Origin: Lacunisphaera sp.
GTDB taxonomy: Bacteria; Verrucomicrobiota; Verrucomicrobiia; Opitutales; Opitutaceae
DNA: 36,467 nucleotides
Assembly: GCA_029945855.1 (NCBI GenBank)
Contig: JAQSDJ010000077.1
Location: forward strand, 1-36,467
Reading direction: 5' to 3'
The notes beneath the pieces are model-generated. The model searched no databases. It was not told where the DNA came from and was given only the letters and a program-made list of their open reading frames with translations. The stretch's first letter is position 1. Each line of letters opens with the position of its first letter. Both the position numbers and the translations under genes were made by a program. Shown here piece after piece: positions 8,481 through 17,853 of the stretch.

Positions 8481-9839
8481 ATGATTCAAAATGTCTCGGT
8501 CATCGGACTCGGCAAACTCGGCGGCAGCATGGCCGCCGGTATGGCTTCGCGCGGCCTCAATGTCATCGGCGTGGACGTGAACCGTCACGCGGTCGAGGCG
8601 GTCAACGCCGGCAAGGCGCCCGTGCAGGAGACCGGCCTCGGCGAGATGATCGCCGCCAACCAGGAGCGCATCCGCGCCACCCTGAGCACCGAGGAGGCCG
8701 TGCTCGGCAGCGACATCAGCTTCGTGATCGTGCCCACCCCGAGCGACGAGCGCGGAGCCTTCACCCTCCAATACGCCAGGTTTGCCTTCAAGTCGCTGGG
8801 TCAGGCCCTGAAGAAGAAAAAGGGCTATCACGTCATCGTGCTCACCAGCACCGTCCTGCCTGGCGCCACCCGCCACGGCCTGCTGCCCATCCTCGAGCAG
8901 GAATCGGGCAAGAAGTGCGGCCCTGACTTCGGCCTGTGCTACAACCCCGAGTTCATCGCCCTCGGCAGCGTCATCCGCGACTTCCTCAACCCCGATTTCT
9001 ACCTGCTCGGCGAATCCGACCCGCGGGCCGGTGACCTGCTCGAGCAGGTGCACCGCCGCGTCTCCCAGAACAATGCCCCCGTGAAGCGCATGAGCCTGGA
9101 GAACGCCGAGCTGGCGAAGATCGCCGTCAACAGCTACGTGACGATGAAGATTTCCTTCGCCAACATGCTGGCAGACTTCTGCGAGCACCTGCCCGGCGGC
9201 GACGTGGACGTGGTCTCCGACGCCCTCGGCATGGATAAGCGTATCGGCCGCAAATACCTCACCGGCGGCTTCGGTTTCGGCGGTCCCTGCTTCCCCCGCG
9301 ACAACGTCGCGCTCAATTTCATGGGCGGGCAACTGGGCGTGGACAGCAGCCTGCTCAAGACCAACGACGACTACAACCGCGGCATCTCCAAACGCTATAT
9401 TGAGAAGCTGCAGGCCGATCTGCCCAAGGGGGCCAATGTCGCGGTGCTCGGCCTTGCCTACAAACCGTTGTCCCATGTGATCGAGGAGTCACCGGGTATT
9501 TACCTGTGCAGGGCACTTTCCGAAGCTGGCTACCGCGTCATCGGCCACGACAACCTTGCCGCCCCTTACGCCGAGACGGCGCTAAAGATGAGCGCCCTGG
9601 TCACTGATTCCCTGGATGAAGCCCTCAAGGATGCCGATGTCGTGCTCGTGACCACGACCGACAAGTCCTACACCGCGCTGACAGCCGACCACCTGCTGCG
9701 CGGCCGGCCCGCCATCACCGTCATCGATTTCTGGCGCTGCCTCAAGCATCTCGCCGCCGACCCGCGCATCCGTTACGTGCCCATCGGCCTCTGCCGCGAC
9801 GAAACCGCGGCGGCCGGCCTCAAGCCCCTTTGGTCATAA
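8481..9839 (+). CDS. Nucleotide-sugar (UDP-glucose/UDP-ManNAc type) 6-dehydrogenase
   Basis: 452 aa from the ATG at 8481; 35 further in-frame codons upstream (MPASPCFRL...) lack family similarity and were left out. NAD-binding loop VIGLGKLGGSMAAGMASRG at the N-terminus, VIVPTPSDERGAF, the middle-domain helix with VNSYVTMKISFANML, and the catalytic cysteine C270 in GFGFGGPCFPRDN. The C-terminal Rossmann domain carries VAVLGLAYKPLSHVIEESPG. The family oxidises the C6 hydroxyl of a nucleotide sugar twice, giving a uronic acid donor. The TSTVLPGATR strand and the catalytic block are intact, so it should be active. Which sugar is oxidised cannot be told from motifs alone. Confidence 0.88.
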   Translation: MIQNVSVIGLGKLGGSMAAGMASRGLNVIGVDVNRHAVEAVNAGKAPVQETGLGEMIAANQERIRATLSTEEAVLGSDISFVIVPTPSDERGAFTLQYARFAFKSLGQALKKKKGYHVIVLTSTVLPGATRHGLLPILEQESGKKCGPDFGLCYNPEFIALGSVIRDFLNPDFYLLGESDPRAGDLLEQVHRRVSQNNAPVKRMSLENAELAKIAVNSYVTMKISFANMLADFCEHLPGGDVDVVSDALGMDKRIGRKYLTGGFGFGGPCFPRDNVALNFMGGQLGVDSSLLKTNDDYNRGISKRYIEKLQADLPKGANVAVLGLAYKPLSHVIEESPGIYLCRALSEAGYRVIGHDNLAAPYAETALKMSALVTDSLDEALKDADVVLVTTTDKSYTALTADHLLRGRPAITVIDFWRCLKHLAADPRIRYVPIGLCRDETAAAGLKPLWS

Positions 9840-9914
9840 GCGCTAACCGCGTATCTCCCGCGCCTCGGGATGATTCCTGACGTCGTAGGCGGCATGTCAG
9901 CCAATGCCCATTGC

Positions 9915-10079
9915 CTCTTTGGCCGATACAACGCCCGCTGCGGTGGTCGCCCGGGGGACTGCCCGGTCACGGAGGAAGTAAGCGACCGCCTGTTGCGCCT
10001 CCCGTTCTTCAACGCCATGACCCCGGAACAGCAGTAGAGGGTCATCGCCGCGCTCCACGAATTCACCCCGGACGCCTAG
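9915..10079 (+). pseudogene. 3' remnant of a DegT/DnrJ/EryC1/StrS sugar aminotransferase (WecE-like)
   Basis: The 310-bp gap between two genes reads, in one frame, [57 protein letters not shown]. 'GG..GDCPVTE.VSDRLLRLPF.N.(M/L)T.EEQ..VI.A' is the C-terminal signature of PLP-dependent sugar aminotransferases such as dTDP-4-amino-4,6-dideoxygalactose transaminase. Everything upstream, including the PLP lysine and the rest of the fold, is missing, and an amber codon at 10035-10037 interrupts what is left. It is a scar of a lost amino-sugar gene. Homology is recognisable from about 9921 on. Confidence 0.75.
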
Positions 10080-10085
10080 TCACCC

Positions 10086-10123
10086 CGGGCCGGCGGCTGA
10101 TGCGAGACTTTACAACCGGCCCG
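10086..10123 (+). other. Inverted repeat upstream of the second chimeric glycosyltransferase
   Basis: CGGGCCGG (10086-10093) and CCGGCCCG (10116-10123) form an 8-bp perfect stem with a 22-base loop, ending 26 bases before the ATG at 10150. It could structure the leader of the message or be a chance GC-rich match. Confidence 0.25.
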
Positions 10124-10149
10124 TAGCATGGACATCTTTGTCGGGTTAC

Positions 10150-13080
10150 ATGGCTTCCTCTCCCTCCCGCACTCCCTACCTTTCCGTCGTCGCAGCCTCC
10201 CGCAATGACGACCACGGCGGCGACCCGCTGGTCCGCACGCAGATCTTCATCAGCACCTTCGCCCGGCAGTGCGAGAAATACCAGCTGCCGGCCGAACTGA
10301 TCCTGGTGGACTGGAATCCGGTGGAAGGCCGGCCCGGCCTGGCGGGAGTCCTGCAGTTGCCGCCGGAGGCCTCCTATTGCCAGGCCCGGGTCATTACCGT
10401 GCCCGCGGTGCTGCACCATCGTTTTAAATACGCCAGCCAGCTGCCGTTCTTCCAGATGATCGCGAAGAACGCCGGCATTCGGCGGGCCCAAGGACGGTTC
10501 GTCGTGGCCACGAACATCGACATCATTTTCTCCGATGAACTGATGCGCCACATCGGCAGGAAGCAGCTGGATCCGCACAAGATGCTCCGGGTGGACCGCT
10601 ACGACATCCACCGGGACATCCCCGCGGGGTTCTCCGTGGACCAGATCTTGGATTATGCGTGGACCCATCCCGTGCGCACCAACCGCCGGCTGGGCCCCTT
10701 GGAATTGGTGGAGCACCTCTACGGGGACGAGCTGTTCAAGCGCCACTGTGTGCCCGGCCCGGAGGCCGGCGGACTGGTCGAGGGCATCGCCGTGACCGAG
10801 GAAGGCGGCGACTGGACGGTGCGTCCGCGGCGGGACACGCCCGTCGCGAATCTCCACACCAACGCCTGCGGCGATTTCACCCTCCTCTCCCGTGAGGGCT
10901 GGCAGGCCATCCACGGCTACGCGGAATTCGCCGGCTATTCCTTCAACATCGACAGCTTTGGCGTGGCGGCGGCCCATTACGGCGGCTTTGAGGAAGTGGC
11001 CCTCCTGCCCCCGTGCGTGTGCTTTCACATTGAGCACAGCCTCGGATCCGGTTGGACGCCCGAGGGCGAAAAGAAACTTTTCGCCCGGCTGCAGGAAAAC
11101 AAAATCCTCAATCCCGAATGGGAGGTCCTGAATCCCCTGATGGAAGACATGCGTCTGGGGGAAATGCCGACGGCCGTGAATGATCCGTCCTGGGGCCTGG
11201 CCGATTTCGAGCTGCCCGAGGAGCCGCTCCTCCCCGGCCGCATCGCTCCTTCCCCGTCGCATCCCCGGACCTACGAGGCCCCGCGCGGCCTGACGGTCAG
11301 CGCCCTGTTGCCGCAGTTTGACCTGGACCGCCTCACCGTCTGGCAGGAGCGGCTGAATTCGCCCACCAAGAAAATCGCCCGCCTCAACGAACTCCTGCAG
11401 ACCTCGGACAAGGACCGCGCGGAGCGCCTCAAGACCATCGATTATTATCAGGACAAGCTGCAGACCGCCTACGCCGACCTTGAGCGAAACGTCGCCTACC
11501 TCAAGACCCTCGAGGCCGAGATCGCCGCCCACGTCAAGCTCGCCGCCGAGCGCGACGCCCAGATTGCCCGTCTCTCCGCCGAAGTGAACCGCCTGAGGCT
11601 CGCCGCCGAGGCGTCCGGCCGGGGGGAACTCCAGACCCAGCTGGAACCGCAAGGCCGCCTGTGGGAGCGCTACGGCCGCCACCTCCGCCGGCTCGTGGTC
11701 GCGAAATACCACCCGGGCCTGCTGCCGCAGATCCTCTGGCTGGCGGCCCACGGCACCATCATCGAGGTATTCGCGGCGCCGCCGGGATTGGCGCAGAGCC
11801 TGGCCGACGCGCCGAAAAAACCCCGCATCCCGCGCGGCGTGGTTCATTTCTGGCAGGAGGATGTGTGGACCTGGCTCAGCCAACTCGACAGCCTCTTCAA
11901 CGAGAAGGTCTACCTGCAGGCCAACCCCGATGTCGCCGACGCCGTGGCCCAGGGACTGCTGCCGAGCGGCTGGGACCATTACCAGCTGTGGGGCGTGCGC
12001 GAACACCGCCTCACCGGCAACCCGGCCTATGATACCGGACTCGCGGAGGTGGACGCCGTGGCCTTCGACAGCTCGGACGCCCCGCATCTTCTGCCCTGCC
12101 TGATCGGGCGCCTTCAGCCGCATCACAAACTGCTGATCGGCAGTTATGACCCGGCGCAGACCTGGCTGCCGGCCGACTCGAGCCAGACCACCCTCGCCCC
12201 CGGCCTCCTGTTTTGCCCCCGGCCCCCGGCCCAGTGGATGGGGCCGCACCAGCCGACCAACGAGCTGCGCATCAAGTGGCCGCTCCTGCGCGCGCAGGAC
12301 GCCTACCCCGCGGTCTCCGCGCAAAACGCGCCCTGGCCCATCATCTCCGTGGTGACCGTCAGCTACAACCAGGCCGCCTATCTCGAGGAGACTATCCGCT
12401 CGGTGCTGGACCAGAATTATCCCAACCTGGAATACATCATCGTCGATGGCGGCTCCACGGACGGCTCGGTCGAAATTATCAAGAAATACGCCGATCGGCT
12501 CGCTTGGTGGGTCAGCGAAAAGGACGGCGGACAGTCCGAGGCCCTGAACAAGGGTTTCCAGAAGGCCACCGGCCGCATCCTGACCTGGCTCAACAGCGAC
12601 GACCGGCTCGCGCCCGGCAGCCTGTTCACCGTCGGCCAGACCTTCCTGCTGCACAACATCGACATGGTCGCCGGCCGGTGTGCGCGGGTGGCAGACCTAG
12701 AGCCCAAGCCCCACCATGTCCACCGCTCCTATCTTCCGCTCGGTCAGATCACCGGGCTGCGTCTGGACCACCTACTCGACCTTGAGGGCTGCTGGCAGAA
12801 GGGCTGGTTTTTCCACCAACCGGAGGTCTTTTTCAGCCGGGAAATCTTTGACCGCGCCGGCGGCCAGCTGCGTGAGGATCTTTACTACAGCATGGATTAT
12901 GATCTCTGGGTGCGCCTGGCAAAGGCCGGGGCGAGGATCTTTGCGCTGCCGGAGATCCTCGCGATTTTCCGCGAACACCAGAACCAGAAGACCGGCGGCG
13001 CGCACCTGCCCTTCCTACCCGAACTGCGCGCCGTCAACCAGGCCCACCGCGAGTCCGCCCAACCCGCTCAAACCAAGTGA
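10150..13080 (+). CDS. Chimeric glycosyltransferase: GT2-like N-terminus, coiled coil, PDV module, GT2 C-terminus
   Basis: 976 aa from the ATG at 10150 (an in-frame TTG lies four codons earlier). Residues 10-260 are a GT-A-like domain: [36 protein letters not shown] near 115-130 in the usual DxD place, and [19 protein letters not shown]. About 410-490 is a coiled coil with [16 protein letters not shown]. About 510-730 is the module with [28 protein letters not shown] and [20 protein letters not shown]. About 732-976 is a GT2 domain: [53 protein letters not shown]. From the coiled coil on it is a paralogue of the protein at 4674, while the N-terminal domain differs. Its TGA overlaps the next ATG (TGATG). 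Confidence 0.87.
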   Translation: MASSPSRTPYLSVVAASRNDDHGGDPLVRTQIFISTFARQCEKYQLPAELILVDWNPVEGRPGLAGVLQLPPEASYCQARVITVPAVLHHRFKYASQLPFFQMIAKNAGIRRAQGRFVVATNIDIIFSDELMRHIGRKQLDPHKMLRVDRYDIHRDIPAGFSVDQILDYAWTHPVRTNRRLGPLELVEHLYGDELFKRHCVPGPEAGGLVEGIAVTEEGGDWTVRPRRDTPVANLHTNACGDFTLLSREGWQAIHGYAEFAGYSFNIDSFGVAAAHYGGFEEVALLPPCVCFHIEHSLGSGWTPEGEKKLFARLQENKILNPEWEVLNPLMEDMRLGEMPTAVNDPSWGLADFELPEEPLLPGRIAPSPSHPRTYEAPRGLTVSALLPQFDLDRLTVWQERLNSPTKKIARLNELLQTSDKDRAERLKTIDYYQDKLQTAYADLERNVAYLKTLEAEIAAHVKLAAERDAQIARLSAEVNRLRLAAEASGRGELQTQLEPQGRLWERYGRHLRRLVVAKYHPGLLPQILWLAAHGTIIEVFAAPPGLAQSLADAPKKPRIPRGVVHFWQEDVWTWLSQLDSLFNEKVYLQANPDVADAVAQGLLPSGWDHYQLWGVREHRLTGNPAYDTGLAEVDAVAFDSSDAPHLLPCLIGRLQPHHKLLIGSYDPAQTWLPADSSQTTLAPGLLFCPRPPAQWMGPHQPTNELRIKWPLLRAQDAYPAVSAQNAPWPIISVVTVSYNQAAYLEETIRSVLDQNYPNLEYIIVDGGSTDGSVEIIKKYADRLAWWVSEKDGGQSEALNKGFQKATGRILTWLNSDDRLAPGSLFTVGQTFLLHNIDMVAGRCARVADLEPKPHHVHRSYLPLGQITGLRLDHLLDLEGCWQKGWFFHQPEVFFSREIFDRAGGQLREDLYYSMDYDLWVRLAKAGARIFALPEILAIFREHQNQKTGGAHLPFLPELRAVNQAHRESAQPAQTK

Positions 13081-15002
13081 TGAGACCCGTCCCCGACAAA
13101 CGCCGCACCAGCGACCTGCCCCGGCGCATCCTTTTTCTCAACGACGTGGGCTTCCAATACGGCGCGGGCGTCGCCCAAGCCCGACAGGTGGAGGCCATGC
13201 TCGCGCTCGGCATCGAGGTCGGCGTCCTCGCCTGGGCCACCGGTAACGTGAGGCTCGAGGATGTCGGCACGCGGCCGATCGACCGCGATCTTTGGCTCGG
13301 TATGCACGAGGTCAACGACCTGGAGGGCGGCAAGACGATGTCCGACGACACCGTCATCGCCGGCCTGCTGATGGAAGTGGCGCGCTTCAACCCGGAGATC
13401 GTCCTCGTTGGCAACCTGCACGCGGCGCGCTGGCCCTTCCAGCTGCTGCCGGCCCTGCGCGGCATCGGCTGCCGCGTGATCACCTTCCTGCACGATGCGT
13501 ATCTCTATACCGGCCGCTGCGCCTACCCGGGCGGCTGCCAGCTTTATCTGACCGGGTGCAACGAAACCTGCCCGACCGCCGACCTGTATCCCCGGCTGGC
13601 CCCGCCCCTGATCGCGGGCGCCTGGCAGCTCCGCCGGGACATCTTCGGCGGCCCGCGCGGCGTCGAGGTCGTGGCCAACAGCCAGTGGAGCAAACGCATG
13701 TTCCGGACCGCGCTGCCCGTCAGCCCACCGGTCGAGGCGATTCACCTCGGCGCCGATGAATTTGTCTACCAGCCCGGCGACAAGGCCGCCGCCCGGCAGC
13801 GGCTCGGCCTGCCCGCCGGCAAGCCCATCGCGCTCTGCGCCGCCGTGAACTTCCAGGAACCCCGCAAGGGCTGCCGCGAACTGACCACGATCATCGCCGC
13901 CCTGCGGGACGAGGTCACCTTCGCGGCCTTCGGCCACAACGCGGATGAAATCCCCGGCCTGATCGGGTTGGGCTACCACCTCCGCGCGGACCAGCTGGCG
14001 ATTATTTATCAAGCGGCGGACATCTTCCTCGGCACCGCTACCGAGGAGGCCTTCGGCCAGACCATCATGGAGGCCCAGCTTTGCGGCGTGCCGGTCGTGG
14101 CTTTCCACACCGGTGGCGTGGAGGAGATCGTGCGGAATGAAATCACCGGCAAACTGGTCCGCAATGGCGACACCCAGGAGGCCATCGCCGCCATCCGGAC
14201 CACGTTGACGGACACCCGCTACAATGAGGTCGCCGCGCCATGGGCCCGGCAATATGCCGTCGCCCGGTTCTCCCAGTCGACGCACGAGTTGCGCTGGCAC
14301 CATTATCTCATGGGACTGGTCCAGACCGGAACGGGACGCAACCCTCCGACAATCAGCTACCCCGCAGACGACAGCGAGGACAGCGATCGCCATCGCCCCT
14401 CCTGGCCCGCCCCGGAAACCTTCCTGAACGACGAGCATGCACATATCTACGCGCAGACCTCCCAGCTGCCCGGCTGGCAGGCTCCGGGCGATTCCTTCAA
14501 GCTCTACGAGATGGCCTACCATGCCGGCGATGTGATCCTGGAAATCGGCACGTTTGGCGGCCGCTCGGCAACCGTCGAGCTGCGCGGTGCGCTGGCCAAT
14601 CCCGCGCGCACGGTGCGGCCGCAATTTTACGGCATCGACATCCTGGATGATTCGATCGCCCGCACCCGCCAGATTCTCGCGAGCGAGAAGCTCGGGAACT
14701 ACTGCCACCTGTTCCACGGCACGCTGCAGGGTTTCGTGCAGCGCTGGACCATCACCCCGACCATGGTCTTCCTCGACGGGGACCACACTTACGCCGGGGT
14801 GGCGACCGACCTGCGGACGCTCAGCGCCTACCTCAAACCGGGCACGCCGGTGCTCGTGCACGATTTTCTGAGTCCTGAAAACGCGACCGGCAAACTGGGT
14901 GTCCGGAAGGCCGCGGAGGAATGGGCCGACGCCGGCCACGGCCGGTTCATGGGTTGCTTTGGCTGCTGCGCCCTCTATCTAACCCTGCGCGGCGGACGCT
15001 AG
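13080..15002 (+). CDS. Fusion of GT4 glycosyltransferase and class I methyltransferase
   Basis: 640 aa from the ATG at 13080, overlapping the previous stop by one base (an in-frame GTG precedes it). Residues 15-405 are a GT-B fold of the GT4 type: ILFLNDVGFQYGAGVAQARQ at the N-terminus, a Cys-rich stretch YTGRCAYPGGCQLYLTGCNE, EPRKGCRELTTI, and the donor-binding block EEAFGQTIMEAQLCGVPVVA near 321-340, as in colanic-acid-type WcaC enzymes. After a polar linker, residues 440-640 are a Methyltransf_24-like domain: VILEIGTFGGRSATVEL near 485-501, YGIDILDD, FLDGDHTYAGV near 565 and VLVHDF. One protein could add a sugar and methylate it. Intact; sugar unknown. Confidence 0.87.
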   Translation: MRPVPDKRRTSDLPRRILFLNDVGFQYGAGVAQARQVEAMLALGIEVGVLAWATGNVRLEDVGTRPIDRDLWLGMHEVNDLEGGKTMSDDTVIAGLLMEVARFNPEIVLVGNLHAARWPFQLLPALRGIGCRVITFLHDAYLYTGRCAYPGGCQLYLTGCNETCPTADLYPRLAPPLIAGAWQLRRDIFGGPRGVEVVANSQWSKRMFRTALPVSPPVEAIHLGADEFVYQPGDKAAARQRLGLPAGKPIALCAAVNFQEPRKGCRELTTIIAALRDEVTFAAFGHNADEIPGLIGLGYHLRADQLAIIYQAADIFLGTATEEAFGQTIMEAQLCGVPVVAFHTGGVEEIVRNEITGKLVRNGDTQEAIAAIRTTLTDTRYNEVAAPWARQYAVARFSQSTHELRWHHYLMGLVQTGTGRNPPTISYPADDSEDSDRHRPSWPAPETFLNDEHAHIYAQTSQLPGWQAPGDSFKLYEMAYHAGDVILEIGTFGGRSATVELRGALANPARTVRPQFYGIDILDDSIARTRQILASEKLGNYCHLFHGTLQGFVQRWTITPTMVFLDGDHTYAGVATDLRTLSAYLKPGTPVLVHDFLSPENATGKLGVRKAAEEWADAGHGRFMGCFGCCALYLTLRGGR

Positions 15003-15003
15003 C

Positions 15004-17808
15004 ATGGCCCTTTACCTCGCTCATACCCTCGTTCTGCTTCTGGCTTCCTTCGGGGCGGCCCGGTCGCTGTTGCGCGGCGGGCTGGAGCGGCTGCTCGCGA
15101 TGGGCCTCTTGGCTTGGGGCAACCTCGTGGTCACCAGCCTGCTGCTTTCCTGCCTGCACCAACTGGGCGAACCGGCCTGGTTTTTCCGCACCTCCCTCGG
15201 CTTGGCCGGCGCGACTTGGCTGCTGCTGCGTCGCCTCGCACCGGAACCCGCACCCGCCGCGGGGGAAACCGATGGCGACCGGCCGAGCCCGCTCCTCCTC
15301 GCGGCTTTCATCCTCACACTGGCCCCGATCGCCTACGCCAGCATCCGCATCGCCGGCACCTACCTGCCCAACAATTACGACTCGCTCGCCTACCATCTGC
15401 CGCGGGCGATGTTTTATCTCGGCCAGGACAATCTCGCCCACTTCGACACGGGCAACCCGCGGCAGATCTACTTTCCATTCAACTACAACCTGCTGCAGCT
15501 CTTCAGCCTCATCTACAGCCCGCCGCTGCAGGTGGTGAACTTTCTCAATCTTGCGGCCTGGGCCGCGGCGGGCTTGGCCGTCTATCGCCTGTGCCGCCTC
15601 TGTGCCTTCCACGCCAATGCCGCCCTCATCGCCACGTGGCTGGCGGTCACGGCGACGCAGGTGCTCGCCCAGGCCACGGCGACCACGAACGACCTGCCCA
15701 CCGCCGCCGGCCTGCTGGCCGCGCTGGTGTTCGCCCTGCGCTGGCGACAATCCCGGCAGACCCGCGATGCGCTGCTCGCGGGCCTCGCGGCCGGGCTGAC
15801 GGCCGGCTCCAAGCTTACGGTGGTCTTCTTCGGCCCGGCCGCCGCGCTGATCGTGCTTGGCCTGGCGTGGCAGCACTGGCGGCGCGGCGAGACCCGTGCT
15901 TTCCTCACTAGCGTGCGGGCTTGGCTCGTCCCGGCGTTGCTGGCCGGCGCGCTCGCCGCTCCGTTCGCCCTGATCAACATCGCGGAAAAGGGCGAGTGGA
16001 TCAACAAGACCTACGACTTCACGCTGAACCGGCCGTTCTCCTTCGCCAGCGCGCTGCAGACCGGCGCGGCCTACCTGGTGCAGCTCTTCCTTGAGCCGCT
16101 GCATCGCTTCACCTTCGACCTGCAGTTCACCGCCCAGCTGAACGCCTGGGGGGCGCGCACCCTCTTCCCGCATTGGAACGAGGCCTATGCCTTTTCCCCG
16201 CTGTATCTTTTCCCTCCCGACCTGAACGAGGATCATGTCTGGTTCGGCTTCACCGGCCCGGCCATCCTGCTCGCGGCGGTTTTCTGCCTGGTGCGCTGGC
16301 GCCGCCTGCCGGCCCCCGCCGTGTGGCTGGCCGCGGTCGGCCTCGGGTGGTTCATCACCTACTTCCTGCTGAACAAGTGGTCGCTCTACAACCAGCGCTA
16401 CTTCGTGCCGGCCATCCTGGTGATGAGTCCTTGCGTTGCCGCCGTGCTGCAGGCCGGCTGGGACCAGCCGCGGCCCGGCCGCCTCCTCCGCAACCTCGTG
16501 GCCGGCCTCGTGCTGTGCACCCTCTGGCTCACGGGCGTTTACCTGTTCCAGAACACCAGCCGGCCCTACGCCCCGCTGTGGGCCGGTGATCCCGCCCCGC
16601 CCGCCCTGCCCACCCTGCCGCCGTTGATGGTGCAGCGCCTCGCCGGCCAGTCCCGTATCAACATTCACACCACCGACGGTAACGAGCGCATCTTCCTGCT
16701 CATGACGCACGGCCGGGGCCAGCGCTTCACTTCCTTTGCCCGGCCCGACCCGGCCGCCTACAACGTCTATTCGCACTGGGGTTTCGTCCGCAAGGTCGCC
16801 TACAGCAACATCGAGCAGCTCTCCTCCTACACGATCGTGGCTGTCCCGACCAAACGGACCGCGGGCGTCGAATTCCTCGGCACGATCAACTCGGGCCAGC
16901 CCGCGCTGGATTATTACGGCCTGGTGCCCCATGCCGACCGGGTGGCCGCCGGTGACGGGAACCGGAACGTGCTGGTCATCTTCTCCTACGCGCCGCGTGA
17001 GCCGAACCGCTACATGCACCTGCGCCTTGACGTCGTCGGCCTCAACGCGCCGGACCGGGCCCGCCTGCTTGTCGGCGTCGATTACACCGACGGGACGAGC
17101 GAAACCCTCGGCACCTTCACCGCCACCGGCCAGGCCCCCGCCTCCGTCACCCGGCCCTTCCGCCGCTTCACCATCCGCGTGGAGTCGGCCGAAGACGGCA
17201 AGGAACTCGGCGCCATCAACCTGCCGTATCTGCCGCGCGAGCTGCCGGGTGAGATCGAGGCCCCGATGAATCCCGCAACCATCATGGTCGATGAGCTGGT
17301 CACCGCCGAACCCCGGTCACTGGTCGTCACCGAGGGCCTCGGCGTCCCCGAGGGCCCCTACGCCCAGTGGAACCTGCCCCTGGTGCGCTGGGCCAAGGCT
17401 CCCGTGGTGCGCCTCGGGCTACCCGCCATCGCCGGGCTGGAGCAGCTCGACCTGTCCTTCAGTCTGCGGGCGCAGGCGCGCGACGCCGCGGCCGTCGACG
17501 TCGTGTTCAACGGTGAGCTGGTGGAGACCTGCCTGCTGCTGGGCCGCAACGCGTGGTCGGACCACCAGCTCACCCTCCGCCCCCGCCCGGGCCCGAACGT
17601 GATTGAGTTCCGCAACGTGTTCGTCAGCGGTGCGCCGGATTGGCTGGATTACCTCGCGCGTTATCCGGACGTGAAGGCGTATGTGCTCTCGCAGGGCATC
17701 CCCCTTGAGCAGGGCGCCCGCGCGCACTACGAGATGTTCGGCAAAAACGAGACCCGCACGCTGCACTATCAGCGCCGGGTCGAGCCGCTCGCCGGCGAGC
17801 CCTTCTAG
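15004..17808 (+). CDS. Giant polytopic membrane protein, GT-C (GT39-like) N-terminus with extracytoplasmic C-terminal module
   Basis: 934 aa. The first half has many hydrophobic segments and a loop with YLPNNYDSLAYHLPRAMFYL near 121-140, where GT39-like polyprenyl-phosphate-sugar transferases keep their catalytic acid. The second half (about 545 on) is predicted beta-rich: FTATGQAPASV, VVFNGELVETCLLLGRN (about 834). It ends with DWLDYLARYPDVKAYV and HYEMFGKNETR (about 879-919), the module seen in the chimeric glycosyltransferases. Likely transfers a lipid-linked sugar outside the membrane. It is paralogous to the protein at 20678, which is 13 or so residues longer at the C-terminus; here TAGTAG interrupts that tail. 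It starts one base after the preceding stop. Confidence 0.75.
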   Translation: MALYLAHTLVLLLASFGAARSLLRGGLERLLAMGLLAWGNLVVTSLLLSCLHQLGEPAWFFRTSLGLAGATWLLLRRLAPEPAPAAGETDGDRPSPLLLAAFILTLAPIAYASIRIAGTYLPNNYDSLAYHLPRAMFYLGQDNLAHFDTGNPRQIYFPFNYNLLQLFSLIYSPPLQVVNFLNLAAWAAAGLAVYRLCRLCAFHANAALIATWLAVTATQVLAQATATTNDLPTAAGLLAALVFALRWRQSRQTRDALLAGLAAGLTAGSKLTVVFFGPAAALIVLGLAWQHWRRGETRAFLTSVRAWLVPALLAGALAAPFALINIAEKGEWINKTYDFTLNRPFSFASALQTGAAYLVQLFLEPLHRFTFDLQFTAQLNAWGARTLFPHWNEAYAFSPLYLFPPDLNEDHVWFGFTGPAILLAAVFCLVRWRRLPAPAVWLAAVGLGWFITYFLLNKWSLYNQRYFVPAILVMSPCVAAVLQAGWDQPRPGRLLRNLVAGLVLCTLWLTGVYLFQNTSRPYAPLWAGDPAPPALPTLPPLMVQRLAGQSRINIHTTDGNERIFLLMTHGRGQRFTSFARPDPAAYNVYSHWGFVRKVAYSNIEQLSSYTIVAVPTKRTAGVEFLGTINSGQPALDYYGLVPHADRVAAGDGNRNVLVIFSYAPREPNRYMHLRLDVVGLNAPDRARLLVGVDYTDGTSETLGTFTATGQAPASVTRPFRRFTIRVESAEDGKELGAINLPYLPRELPGEIEAPMNPATIMVDELVTAEPRSLVVTEGLGVPEGPYAQWNLPLVRWAKAPVVRLGLPAIAGLEQLDLSFSLRAQARDAAAVDVVFNGELVETCLLLGRNAWSDHQLTLRPRPGPNVIEFRNVFVSGAPDWLDYLARYPDVKAYVLSQGIPLEQGARAHYEMFGKNETRTLHYQRRVEPLAGEPF

Positions 17809-17853
17809 TAGGTCTTTCGCCACCTGCGGCTGGAGGGTTTCCGGAAACCATGA
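17809..17853 (+). other. In-frame leftover of the conserved C-terminal tail after tandem TAG stops
   Basis: Continuing the frame of the 934-aa protein past TAG TAG (17806-17811) gives VFRHLRLEGFRKP and then TGA. The paralogue at 20678 ends MYRNIRLEGFRAP, TGA. In both, that TGA overlaps the next gene's ATG as ATGA (17850 and 23362). The ancestral gene therefore most likely ran to 17853 and was shortened by stop mutations, or the two amber codons are read through. Confidence 0.65.

Noticed and set aside
9856-9870. TCCCG-CGCCT-CGGGA hairpin after the sugar dehydrogenase as a terminator
   Set aside because: Five-bp stem, no T-run, common by chance at this GC content.
10063-12654. 863-codon open frame on the minus strand
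   Set aside because: It lies antisense to the chimeric glycosyltransferase, has no recognisable domain, and reflects the GC-rich third positions of the real gene.
14947-17019. 690-codon open frame on the minus strand
   Set aside because: Low-complexity Gly/Glu/Arg/Gln-rich translation antisense to a clear membrane protein gene; a shadow frame.
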